Shown: piece after piece, positions 1-7,917 of the stretch
How the letters are laid out: each line of letters begins with the position of its first letter
Numbering within the stretch: the first letter of the stretch is position 1
Assembly: GCF_002080455.1 (NCBI RefSeq)
Contig: NZ_CP020555.1
Coordinates: 1,922,001 to 1,986,000, forward strand
Length of the DNA stretch: 64,000 nt
From: Streptomyces sp. Sge12
GTDB taxonomy: Bacteria > Actinomycetota > Actinomycetes > Streptomycetales > Streptomycetaceae
Direction of reading: 5' to 3'
Position numbers and translations under genes: made by a program
Notes under the pieces: generated by a model
The model's input: the letters and a program-made list of their open reading frames with translations, nothing else
What the model was told of the DNA's origin: nothing
Database searches by the model: none

Positions 1-1
1 T

Positions 2-739
2 TCGCCCGCCGCGGCCCCGCAGGCCGGTGCCCCCGCCAAGCCCCCGACCATGGCACCGGGCCCGGGCGGCCTGACCCCCGTCTTCGAACGGGCGAAGCAG
101 CAGACGGACAAGACCGTGGCGCTGACCTTCGACGCCGACATGACCTCCGATCAGGGGCCGCGCGCCGAGGGCGGGGAGCACTTCGACAACCCGGCGCTGA
201 TCTCGACCCTGCGCACCCTCAAGGTGCCGTCGACGATCTTCATGACGGGCCGCTGGGCCGAGGAGTACCCGGACCAGGCGAAGTCGATCGGAACCGACCC
301 GAACTTCGAGATCGCGAACCACTCGTACAGCCACCACGCCTTCAAGTCCCCCTGCTACGGGCTTCCCGCGCTGGACGCCGCGGCCGCCCGCGCCGACGTG
401 GACCGGGCCTTCGCCGCCTTCCGGCAGGCGGGCGCGGTCAACACCGTCCCGTACTTCCGCTTCCCCGGCGGCTGCTACGACGACCAGGCGCTGCGGGTCC
501 TGTCCACGGCCAAGGTCACGGCCGTCCAGTGGGACGTGGTCAGCGGGGACGCCTTCGCCAAGGACCCGGTCGCCGTGGCCGAGCAGGTCCTCGCCGGGGT
601 GAAGCCCGGTTCGGTGGTGGTCATGCACTGCACGCGCAGCGCCGCCCCGGTCACCGAGGAGGCCGTGCAGCAGATCGTCCCGGAGCTGCGCAAGCGCGGC
701 TACCGCTTCGTGAAGGTGTCCGAGCTGATCGGCAAGTAG
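2..739 (+). CDS. Secreted polysaccharide deacetylase (NodB domain), 5' truncated by window edge
   Basis: The reading frame is open to the first base of the window and the first visible residues are an Ala/Pro-rich linker, so the true start and probably a signal peptide lie upstream; an ATG at 50 is internal. The NodB carbohydrate esterase core is complete: TFDAD (motif 1, catalytic base and metal Asp), NHSYSHHAF (motif 2, the metal-binding H-S-x-x-H), FRFPGG (motif 3) and a late GSVVVMHC strand with the closing His. Such enzymes remove N- or O-acetyl groups from chitin, xylan or peptidoglycan outside the cell. The substrate cannot be told from sequence. The next gene is convergent, 9 nt away. 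Confidence 0.85.
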   Translation, partial: SPAAAPQAGAPAKPPTMAPGPGGLTPVFERAKQQTDKTVALTFDADMTSDQGPRAEGGEHFDNPALISTLRTLKVPSTIFMTGRWAEEYPDQAKSIGTDPNFEIANHSYSHHAFKSPCYGLPALDAAAARADVDRAFAAFRQAGAVNTVPYFRFPGGCYDDQALRVLSTAKVTAVQWDVVSGDAFAKDPVAVAEQVLAGVKPGSVVVMHCTRSAAPVTEEAVQQIVPELRKRGYRFVKVSELIGK

Positions 740-748
740 GAACACGCC

Positions 749-940
749 CTAGCCGGAGCAGGCGGTGCGCTGGGCATCCTGCCACTCGCACACCGGGCAG
801 AGCACCACGCCCGGGGTGGCGACCCCGTACTCGGTGGGCTGTGCGCACTCGACGCAGTCCGCGAACGGCGGTCCCGCCACCCGTCCGGCCGGGGCGGCGG
901 GGGCGGGGCAGTACGACGGGGTCTGATCCGACGGGTCCAT
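749..940 (-). CDS. Small zinc-ribbon-like protein
   Basis: A 63-residue protein with ATG at 938-940. Two CxxC knuckles (DCVEC and LCPVC) about 16 residues apart are the classic arrangement of a four-cysteine zinc ribbon; an extra Cys sits near each end. There is no membrane segment or signal peptide. The frame extends upstream without a stop, but the ATG is followed by the polar, proline-rich N-terminus typical of such small actinobacterial proteins, and codon bias is good only from here. Function unknown; a nucleic-acid or protein-binding zinc module is the most that can be inferred. Confidence 0.6.
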   Translation of the reverse strand: MDPSDQTPSYCPAPAAPAGRVAGPPFADCVECAQPTEYGVATPGVVLCPVCEWQDAQRTACSG

Positions 941-1025
941 ACCCGCGAGCCTACCGGCCGGGGGTGCGGAACCCCTGCGGGGAAGGGGAGGCACGGCTTC
1001 GCACCACTGCTGTCCGCGCACTGGT

Positions 1026-1038
1026 AGGAAAGTTTCCT
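1026..1038. promoter_or_regulatory. Palindrome upstream of metallophosphoesterase gene
   Basis: AGGAAAGTTTCCT is a perfect 13-bp palindrome around a central G, followed by a second TTCCT, in the 272-nt gap between the divergent small zinc protein and the metallophosphoesterase. It is a plausible repressor operator or part of a promoter. Similar palindromes are, from memory, seen before secreted hydrolase genes of streptomycetes and resemble ROK-type (CsnR-like) operators; this resemblance is unverified. Confidence 0.35.
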
Positions 1039-1212
1039 TCCTGTTAGTGTCCCGGGCGGCGGCTCGGCGCGGTGCCCACCCCCACGGGCATGACGCGCTC
1101 AGCGAGAGAGCTCTGACCCGGCCGCCGTGGCGCCGTCCCCCGCCCGCGGGCGAGTGCGGCGCTCCGCGCCAGCGTCCAGCTCTCACCGCCCTCAAGGCAG
1201 GGAGTTCCAGGT

Positions 1213-2562
1213 ATGCGCCTGAACGCCTCCGATCGTCCTCCGCTGTTACGCGGCGGACTCCGCACCCTCCTCCTCACCGGCGTCGCCGCGCTCGCGCTCG
1301 TCGGCGCGCTGCTCATGGCCTGGCCCGAACGGGCCGGGGCCGCCACCGATCCCCTCATATCGCGCGGGAAGCCGGCCACCGCGTCCTCCACCGAGAGCTC
1401 CTCGCTCTCCGCGAAGAACGCCTTCGACGGCGACCCCGCCACCCGCTGGGCCAGCGCCGAGGGCAAGGACCCGCAGTGGATCCGGGTCGACCTCGGCTCC
1501 CTCGCCACCGTCTCTCGGGTGCGCCTCACCTGGGAGGCGGCCTACGCCCGGGCGTACCGCGTCGAGGTGTCCGCCGACGGCACCGCCTGGACCGCGCTCG
1601 CCGCCGAGACCGCCGGCAACGGCGGCGTCGACGACTGGACCGGCCTGTCCGGCAAAGGCCGCTACCTGCGCCTCCAGGGCACCGCGCGCGGAACCTCGTA
1701 CGGCTACTCGCTCTTCGAGGCCGAGGTGTACGGCGCCGTCGACGGCGGGCCGCCGCCCGGCGGCTCCTTCACGGTCGTCGCCGCCGGTGACATCGCCGCG
1801 CAGTGCACGGCGTCCGACAGCGGCTGCGCGCACCCCGCAACGGCCGCGCTCGCCCGGCGGATCGACCCGAAGTTCTACCTGACCATGGGCGACAACCAGT
1901 ACGACGACGCCCGGCTGTCCGACTACCGCGCCTACTACGACAAGAGCTGGGGCGCCTTCAAGGCCAAGACGCGCCCGGTCCCCGGCAACCACGAGACGTA
2001 CGACCCGGCCGGCTCCCTCGCCGGGTACAAGTCGTACTTCGGGAGCATCGCCTACCCGCAGGGCAAGAGCTACTACAGCTTCGACGAGGGCAACTGGCAC
2101 TTCGTCGCCCTCGACTCCAACTCCTTCGACCGGGCCGCCCAGATCGACTGGCTGAAGGCCGACCTCGCCGCCAACACCAAGCCGTGCGTCGCGGCCTACT
2201 GGCACCACCCGCTCTACTCGTCCGGCGGGCACGGCAACGACCCGGTCTCCAAGCCGGTGTGGAAGATCCTGTACGCGGCCGGGGCCGACCTGGTCCTGAA
2301 CGGGCACGACCACCACTACGAGCGGTTCGCCCCGCAGGACCCGGAGGGCCGGGCGACCGCCGACGGGATCGTGGAGATCGTCGGCGGGATGGGCGGCGCC
2401 GAGCCCTACCCGATCGAGGAGGTCCAGCCCCACAGCCAGAAGCGGATCAGCGGACCGTACGGCGTGGTGAAACTGGACTTCACCGACTCCGGTTACGGGT
2501 GGACCTACGTCGCCACCGACGGCCAGGTCAAGGACACCAGCCCGAAGTACAGCTGCCACTGA
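1213..2562 (+). CDS. Secreted metallophosphoesterase with N-terminal F5/8 type C (discoidin) domain; TTA codon
   Basis: 449 residues. Signal peptide with hydrophobic core at about 16-36 and Ala-rich cleavage near 44; a galactose-binding-like F5/8 type C domain at about 46-175; then a calcineurin-like phosphoesterase with all metal motifs: GD (D193), GDNQ (D227), GNHE (N259-H260), WHHP and GHDHH (H365-H368). It should hydrolyse phosphate esters outside the cell, with the discoidin module anchoring it to glycans. Codon 12 (1246-1248) is TTA, the bldA-dependent leucine codon, so translation probably depends on the developmental tRNA-Leu(UAA). The stop TGA shares a base with the ATG of the next gene, so these are translationally coupled. 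Confidence 0.9.
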   Translation: MRLNASDRPPLLRGGLRTLLLTGVAALALVGALLMAWPERAGAATDPLISRGKPATASSTESSSLSAKNAFDGDPATRWASAEGKDPQWIRVDLGSLATVSRVRLTWEAAYARAYRVEVSADGTAWTALAAETAGNGGVDDWTGLSGKGRYLRLQGTARGTSYGYSLFEAEVYGAVDGGPPPGGSFTVVAAGDIAAQCTASDSGCAHPATAALARRIDPKFYLTMGDNQYDDARLSDYRAYYDKSWGAFKAKTRPVPGNHETYDPAGSLAGYKSYFGSIAYPQGKSYYSFDEGNWHFVALDSNSFDRAAQIDWLKADLAANTKPCVAAYWHHPLYSSGGHGNDPVSKPVWKILYAAGADLVLNGHDHHYERFAPQDPEGRATADGIVEIVGGMGGAEPYPIEEVQPHSQKRISGPYGVVKLDFTDSGYGWTYVATDGQVKDTSPKYSCH

Positions 2563-3833
2563 TGTACCTGGCCGCCAACGGCCGCCCGGACGCGCCGCCC
2601 CGCACCCCAGGGGCCCGGCGGCGCGTCCCCGCCACCGTCCTCGCGCTCGGCGCGGTCAGCCTCGTCACCGACGTCTCCTCCGAGATGGTCACGGCGGTAC
2701 TGCCGCTCTACCTCGTCCTCGGCCTGGGCCTGACCCCCCTCCAGTTCGGCTTCCTGGACGGCATGTTCAACGGGGCGACCGCACTCGTACGGCTGCTCGG
2801 GGGCCGGCTCGCCGACCGCCGCGGCCACCACAAGCGGGTCGCCGGCGCCGGGTACCTGCTCTCCGCGCTCTCCCGGCTCGGACTGCTCCTCGCCGGGGGC
2901 GCCACCGGCGCGATCGCCGCGGCGCTCGCCGCCGACCGGCTCGGCAAGGGCATCCGTACCGCACCGCGCGACGCCCTGATCTCGCTCAGCGGGCCCACGG
3001 AGACCCTCGGCCGGTCCTTCGGCGTGCACCGCGCCATGGACACCACGGGGGCCCTGCTCGGGCCGCTCGCCGCGTTCGCCGTGCTGTGGGCCACCGCCGA
3101 CGCCTATGACGCGGTGTTCGCCGTCAGTTTCTGCACCGGCCTGCTCGGCGTGCTCCTGCTCGTGGTGTACGTCCCGGCCGCGCCCGGTCCGGCCACCGCA
3201 CCCCCCACGCCCATCGCGCCCCGGGCCGCCCCACCGCGGCCCTCGGCCCTGCGCGATCCGGCCTTCCGCCGCGTGCTGTACGCCTCGGCCGTGCTCGGCG
3301 CCACCACCATCGGCGACTCCTTCCTCTACCTGCTGCTCCTGCGCGGACTCGACCTGCCGCCCGCCCTGTTCACGCTGCTTCCGCTGGGGCCCGCCGCCGT
3401 CTACCTCCTGCTCGCCGTCCCCGCGGGCAGGATCGCCGACCGCACCGGCCGCCGGACGGCCTTCCTGACCGGGCACGCCGCCCTGCTCGGCGCGTACCTG
3501 CTGCTGCTCGCCCCCGTCTCCCCACCGACCGTCGTGGGGGTGCTCGCCCTGCTGGGCGTCTTCTACGCCGCCACCGACGGGGTCCTGATGGCGCTCGCCG
3601 CGCCAGCGCTGCCCGCGGCCGGCCGGGCGGGCGGGTTCGCCGTGCTGCAGACCGGCCAGGCGTTGGCCCGGCTGCTGGGCGCCGCCGGATTCGGGGCGGC
3701 CTGGACCCTCTGGGGCGCGCGGCCCGCCCTCTGGGCCGCGGCCCTCGCGCTGGCCGGGGCGCTCGCGGCCGCCTCGCGCCTCATGCCCGCCGACGCGCCC
3801 GCCCCATCCCCGACCGCACCGGAGGCCCCGTGA
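2562..3833 (+). CDS. MFS transporter
   Basis: 423 residues, ATG at 2562 overlapping the previous stop (TGATG), so co-translated with the phosphoesterase. About 12 hydrophobic segments, and the MFS signature loop between TM2 and TM3 (GRLADRRGHHK) with a second copy-like loop GRIADRTGRR after TM8. The N-terminus (VTDVSSEMVTAVLPLYL) is typical of a clade of small bacterial efflux-type MFS proteins. Substrate unknown; coupling to a secreted phosphoesterase makes uptake or release of a product of that enzyme a reasonable but unproven idea. The stop overlaps the GTG of the following gene. Confidence 0.85.
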   Translation: MYLAANGRPDAPPRTPGARRRVPATVLALGAVSLVTDVSSEMVTAVLPLYLVLGLGLTPLQFGFLDGMFNGATALVRLLGGRLADRRGHHKRVAGAGYLLSALSRLGLLLAGGATGAIAAALAADRLGKGIRTAPRDALISLSGPTETLGRSFGVHRAMDTTGALLGPLAAFAVLWATADAYDAVFAVSFCTGLLGVLLLVVYVPAAPGPATAPPTPIAPRAAPPRPSALRDPAFRRVLYASAVLGATTIGDSFLYLLLLRGLDLPPALFTLLPLGPAAVYLLLAVPAGRIADRTGRRTAFLTGHAALLGAYLLLLAPVSPPTVVGVLALLGVFYAATDGVLMALAAPALPAAGRAGGFAVLQTGQALARLLGAAGFGAAWTLWGARPALWAAALALAGALAAASRLMPADAPAPSPTAPEAP

Positions 3834-4819
3834 ACGCGCTGTCCCGTCGGCTCCGCCTCGCCCTCACCCTCACCGCGGCCCTGCTGCTGGCGGGCGGCTC
3901 GCTGGGCTACGTACTCCACGCCCGGCACCGCGAACAGCCGCCCGGGCAGCGGGCCGACGCCTCCTTCCGCATCGAGGAACCGGGCCTCTACTTCCGGGAC
4001 GCGGCCGGCGGGCGGGTCGCGCGCCAACCCGACGCGGGCCCGCCCCGCGTGACCGGCGGCCCGTCCTGCGACCGCTTCCACACCGCCGGGGACCACGCCC
4101 TGTGCCTGCGCAAGCTGCCCGGGGTCCCGGCCCGTACCGAGGCGCTCGTACTCGACCGGGGGCTGCGGGAGGTCCGCAGGGTGACCGTTCCCGGGATCCC
4201 GAACCGGGCCCGCGTCTCGGCCTCGGGCCGGATCCTGTCCTGGACCACCTTCACGACCGGCGACTCCTACAACACCGCCGCGTTCTCCACCCGGACGGCG
4301 ATCCTGGACCTGCGCACCGGCTACCTGATCAAGTCGATCGAGCAGATCCCGCTGACCCTCGCCGGGGCCCGCCACCACGACTCCGACGTCAACTACTGGG
4401 GCGTGAGCTTCGCCGCCGACGACAACCGCTTCTACGCCACCGTCTCCACTCGGGGCGCCACCCACCTCGTCGAGGGCGACCTGCGCGCCTGGTCGGCGAA
4501 GGCGCTGCGGGAGAACGCCGAATGCCCCTCGCTGTCCCCGGACGGCGCCCGCGTCGCCTTCAAGAAGAAGGTCTCCGACGACCCCCGGGCACCCTGGCGG
4601 CTGTACGTCCTGGACCTGGCGACGATGCGCGAGCAGCCGCTGGCCGAACCCCACGGCGTCGACGACCAGGCCGCCTGGCTCGACGACTCGACCCTCGCCT
4701 ACGCCCTGCCCGGACAGGACGGCCGCGCGAGCGACATCTGGTCGGTCCCGGCGGACGGCACGGGCCCACCCCGTCTCCTCGTCCCGGGCGCCTCCTCCCC
4801 CGCCCACGTCGGCCAGTAG
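3830..4819 (+). CDS. Membrane-anchored TolB-like (PD40) beta-propeller protein
   Basis: 329 residues starting at GTG 3830 inside the end of the MFS gene (GTGA overlap). One N-terminal membrane anchor or uncleaved signal (about 8-28), then repeated PD40/WD40-like blades such as CPSLSPDGARVAFKK followed by LDLATM, and QAAWLDDSTLAYALP, typical of TolB propellers. It is probably an extracytoplasmic binding or scaffold protein working with the two genes upstream. No catalytic motif is visible. Its TAG (4817-4819) abuts the convergent stop of the next gene (4820-4822) with no gap. Confidence 0.75.
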   Translation: MNALSRRLRLALTLTAALLLAGGSLGYVLHARHREQPPGQRADASFRIEEPGLYFRDAAGGRVARQPDAGPPRVTGGPSCDRFHTAGDHALCLRKLPGVPARTEALVLDRGLREVRRVTVPGIPNRARVSASGRILSWTTFTTGDSYNTAAFSTRTAILDLRTGYLIKSIEQIPLTLAGARHHDSDVNYWGVSFAADDNRFYATVSTRGATHLVEGDLRAWSAKALRENAECPSLSPDGARVAFKKKVSDDPRAPWRLYVLDLATMREQPLAEPHGVDDQAAWLDDSTLAYALPGQDGRASDIWSVPADGTGPPRLLVPGASSPAHVGQ

Positions 4820-5464
4820 CTAGCGCGCGGCGGCCAGGGCGGCCGCCGTCCCCGCCCCGGCGGCCAGCAGCAGCGCACCGGCCAGGGGCAGGAGCGGCAG
4901 CGGCGCCGTCCCCGAGTGCGCGGCCGAGACCAGCGCGGACACCGCGCCGTGGGCCGGGGAAGGTGCGAGCAGCCAGGCCGCCAGGGAGCCGAGGGTCCCG
5001 GCCAGGACGCCGTAGCCCCGGCGCCGGACCAGCGGCCGGCTGCACAGGGCACCCACGGCCGCGCCGGTCAGGGCGCAGGCCGCCACCGCGAGGGCTCCGG
5101 CGAGGGCGGCCCCGCCCGTGCCGGCCCCGGCCCGGTCGCCGATGAGCAGGGCCGCGGCGGCCGCCGCGGCTCCGGCGAGCAGTGCCCCGGCCAGGGCGGT
5201 GAGGAGGGCCGCCGTGTGGACCCGTACGGGACCGGCCGCCGCGGCCGTGCAGTCGCGGGCCGCGTCGGGTTCGCCGGTCACGCAGATCCGGACCAGCCAG
5301 GCGGTCACCGGGACCAGGCCGGCGGCCGCGAACCCGAGGGAGTCCAGCGCCGGGTCGCCCGGGCGGATCCCGGCGGCCACGAAGGCGGCGTACGTGATCA
5401 GGGGCGCGAGCCATCGCTGGGAGCGCAGGAGCAGGGCGCCCTGGTAACGGAGCAGGGCGGTCAC
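4820..5464 (-). CDS. ABC transporter permease-like membrane protein
   Basis: 214 residues, mostly hydrophobic Ala/Leu/Gly segments (six or so membrane helices). The start is GTG 5462-5464, which overlaps the stop of the ATPase gene (GTGA). There is no recognisable family motif, but position directly behind and overlapping an ATPase gene indicates it is the membrane partner of that ATPase. Direction of transport and substrate are unknown. Lowest conservation expected in this operon. Confidence 0.65.
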   Translation of the reverse strand: MTALLRYQGALLLRSQRWLAPLITYAAFVAAGIRPGDPALDSLGFAAAGLVPVTAWLVRICVTGEPDAARDCTAAAAGPVRVHTAALLTALAGALLAGAAAAAAALLIGDRAGAGTGGAALAGALAVAACALTGAAVGALCSRPLVRRRGYGVLAGTLGSLAAWLLAPSPAHGAVSALVSAAHSGTAPLPLLPLAGALLLAAGAGTAAALAAAR

Positions 5465-6261
5465 GGGAGTTCCTCCACGGTGCGGATGTGCCAGGGCGGC
5501 CGGGCCGTGAGCAGTTCGCGCAGGACCGCGTCGGAGCGTTCGCCGTCGACGGTGAGCAGTACTCCCCCGCCCGGGGCGGGCACTGCGCCCGGGCCCGCAT
5601 ACGGGGGCAGCGGGCTGCCGGGCGCTCCGACGGCGTGGATCCGCACGCGGGGTCCCTGCGCCCCGGTCCCGGGGACGAGGGTCCCGCCCTCGACCCGGTG
5701 GTGGGCGTCGGCCACGCCCGCGAGCCGTCGCGGATCGTGGTCGACGAACACGACGGTGCCTCCGGCCGCGGTGCGCTCGGCGACGGCGCGGTCCAGCTCG
5801 GCCCGGGCGGGAGCGTCCAGGCCGGTCCACGCCTCGTCGAGGACGAGCAGCCCCGGTTCGGCGAGCAGGGCCTGGGCGACGGCCACCTTCTGGCTGCTCC
5901 CCTTGGACAGTTCGGCCATCGGGGTGCGGGCGTACGCGGCGGCGCCGAACCGCTCCAGCCGGTCGGCCGCCCGGCGGGCCGCCTCGGCGCGCGGCAGTCC
6001 GTGCACCCGGCCCAGGTGGGTCAGGTAGGAGGCGGCCGTGAGCGGGAGCGCCGCCGGGAAGCGTTCGGGTACGTAGCCGGTGCGGGGCGGGCGGCCCGTG
6101 ATGCGTCCCTCGGTCGGGGCGTCGATCCCGGCGAGGAGCCGCAGCAGGGTGGACTTGCCGCCGCCGTTGCCGCCCTCGATCCGTACGAGGGCGCCCCGCG
6201 GGAGCTCCAGCGTGATGCCGCGCAGCACCCAGGGCCGGCGCCGTCCGTAGCGGCGGCCCAC
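5461..6261 (-). CDS. ABC transporter ATP-binding protein
   Basis: 266 residues with Walker A GGNGGGKST (near residue 29), Q-loop region, signature-like LSKGSSQK, Walker B LLVLDEAWTGLD and H-loop VFVDHD. The signature LSKGS is a common variant in CcmA/multidrug-type single ATPases. The chosen GTG (6259-6261) leaves a short N-terminus; the frame upstream reads LNLTGVGRRYG, typical of the family, so a rare CTG start near 6276, overlapping the AIM24 stop, is possible. Sits 11 nt downstream of the AIM24 gene and overlaps the permease, forming a three-gene operon. Confidence 0.85.
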   Translation of the reverse strand: MGRRYGRRRPWVLRGITLELPRGALVRIEGGNGGGKSTLLRLLAGIDAPTEGRITGRPPRTGYVPERFPAALPLTAASYLTHLGRVHGLPRAEAARRAADRLERFGAAAYARTPMAELSKGSSQKVAVAQALLAEPGLLVLDEAWTGLDAPARAELDRAVAERTAAGGTVVFVDHDPRRLAGVADAHHRVEGGTLVPGTGAQGPRVRIHAVGAPGSPLPPYAGPGAVPAPGGGVLLTVDGERSDAVLRELLTARPPWHIRTVEELP

Positions 6262-6272
6262 ACCGGTCAGGT

Positions 6273-6947
6273 TCAGTGCCCGGCCGCCGTCTCGGTGACC
6301 TCGCTCGGGCGGACGATGACGAAGCCCTCGCCGCTCAGCTTCAGCTGGACCGCCTCGCCGGAGCCGCCGCGGATCATCGAGCCGACCGACTGGGAGCGGT
6401 GCAGGCCGGTCTCCAGCTGGGCGCTCCAGCCGACCACCGCGTCCGTGTCCACGTGGACCGGCGCCTGAGGGGTGACCGGGATGATGATCGGGTGGCCGTC
6501 GCAGACGACGGCGAGCTTGCCGGTGCCGGTGAAGAGGCTGTTGAAGAGACCGCCTCCGGTCATGCCGGCGCCCTTCACCATCTTGATCTCGTAGGACAGC
6601 GTGGGGTCGAAGCAGAGCACGTTGCGGCCGTTGATGGTGAGGGCGTCACCCGGCTCGAAGTCGATGATGAAGCAGTTGCCGGCCTGGTGCGCGAACCAGG
6701 CCTCGCCCTGCCCGCGTACGGACATGAGCGCGAGGCCCTCGCCCGTCACGGCGCGCTTGAGCATTCCGCCTATGCCCTGTCCCTTGCGCTCGAACTGGAG
6801 GTTGCCGCGGAAGGCGACCATCGAGCCCTGGCGGGCCAGCATTTCACCGTAGACGTTGTACTTCACCGACTTGGCGTTCTGCAGGCTCATGCCGGGGGCG
6901 ACGGCCGTCCGGGCCAGGTTCTCGGACGCGAAAAGGTCACTCTTCAT
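6273..6947 (-). CDS. AIM24 family protein
   Basis: 224 residues starting at ATG 6945-6947. It shows the AIM24 double beta-helix features: many short strands, GQGIGGMLKRAVTGEGL, GEAWFAHQAGNCFIIDFEPGD and a central FDPTLSYEIK. Members are named after a yeast mitochondrial protein, but the bacterial role is not established. No signal peptide. It is the first gene of an operon with the ABC ATPase and permease, suggesting a membrane-associated role. The intergenic region to the next, divergent gene is only 71 nt. Confidence 0.85.
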   Translation of the reverse strand: MKSDLFASENLARTAVAPGMSLQNAKSVKYNVYGEMLARQGSMVAFRGNLQFERKGQGIGGMLKRAVTGEGLALMSVRGQGEAWFAHQAGNCFIIDFEPGDALTINGRNVLCFDPTLSYEIKMVKGAGMTGGGLFNSLFTGTGKLAVVCDGHPIIIPVTPQAPVHVDTDAVVGWSAQLETGLHRSQSVGSMIRGGSGEAVQLKLSGEGFVIVRPSEVTETAAGH

Positions 6948-7018
6948 GGCTGCGATCCTCACCCGGGCCGCCCACCCGGGGCATCATCCTGAAGGTGGAG
7001 GCTGGCATCCTTGGCGGG

Positions 7019-7771
7019 ATGAGCAGCCAGCACACCAACGACATCTCCGACGTCCCCGCGGTCGGGGAGGACAGCCCCTTCCGGCAGGAACACGTACGGC
7101 GCGACGAGGCCCCGCAGTTCGTGCTGCCGCTGGTGGTGCGGATCGAGAAGGCCGAGCCGCCCGCCCGTACCGACGCCCTGGAGACGGCGGCCCGCGCGGT
7201 GCTGGTCCTGCTCACCGACGAGCGGGCGCAGGGCGACGGCGAGTGGGCCGGGGCGGTCCGCGACTGGCAGGACGCACGGATCCGCAAGGTGGTCCGGCGC
7301 GCCCGCGGGGCGGAGTGGCGCAAGGCGGAGACCCTGCCGGGCGTCACGGTCGACGGGGACGGCGCGCAGGTACGGGTCTTCCCGCCGGTGCCCCTCGACG
7401 GCTGGCCCAAGGAACTGGCCAAGCTCCAGGTGTCGGGCACCGATCTGGACGACCCGGAGCCCGTCGCCGCCGTCACGGAACCGGGCCTGCCGGTGCTGTG
7501 GCTCAACCCGGGCCTCGACATGTCGGCCGGCAAGGCCATGGCCCAGGCCGGGCACGCGGCCCAGCTGGCGTGGTGGGAGCTGACGGGGGCGGAGCGGGCC
7601 GCCTGGCAGGAGTCCGGTTTCCGGCTGGCGGTACGGACGGCCCCGCGCGAGCGGTGGGCGGAGCTGGGCGGGAGCGGACTGCCGGTGGTCCGGGACGCCG
7701 GGTTCACCGAGATCGCGCCGGGCAGCGCGACGGTGGTCGCCGACCATCCGGCACTGCGGGCCCGGCTGTGA
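7019..7771 (+). CDS. Peptidyl-tRNA hydrolase (PTH2)-like protein
   Basis: 250 residues; ATG 7019 chosen over an in-frame start at 6995 because the protein then begins MSSQHTND, as in related Streptomyces proteins. The N-terminal half has LPLVVRIEKAEPP, and the C-terminal half contains MSAGKAMAQAGHAAQLA, which matches the lysine/histidine-bearing GKxxAQxxHA signature of PTH2 peptidyl-tRNA hydrolases. The expected reaction is cleavage of the ester bond in peptidyl-tRNA or a related substrate. The usual PTH2 fold is about 120 residues, so about half of this protein is extra and of unknown role. Confidence 0.75.
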   Translation: MSSQHTNDISDVPAVGEDSPFRQEHVRRDEAPQFVLPLVVRIEKAEPPARTDALETAARAVLVLLTDERAQGDGEWAGAVRDWQDARIRKVVRRARGAEWRKAETLPGVTVDGDGAQVRVFPPVPLDGWPKELAKLQVSGTDLDDPEPVAAVTEPGLPVLWLNPGLDMSAGKAMAQAGHAAQLAWWELTGAERAAWQESGFRLAVRTAPRERWAELGGSGLPVVRDAGFTEIAPGSATVVADHPALRARL

Positions 7772-7917
7772 CGGACCGGCTCTGACGGGCCGGCTCCGAC
7801 GGGGCCCCGGTCGGCGGGAACCTCAAATGTTCCTCTGAACGTCCCCCTCTGCGGTTGGCGCGACTCCGTCGGGGCCATGACACCGGCACACGGTGCGACG
7901 AGAGGGGGCGAGGGGAC

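Noticed and set aside
1803..2561. Long open frames overlapping the phosphoesterase gene, and similar long antisense frames throughout the window
   Set aside because: At this GC content stops are rare in all frames; these translate to Arg/Pro/Gly-rich text without motifs and their codon positions lack the GC3 bias of the true gene.
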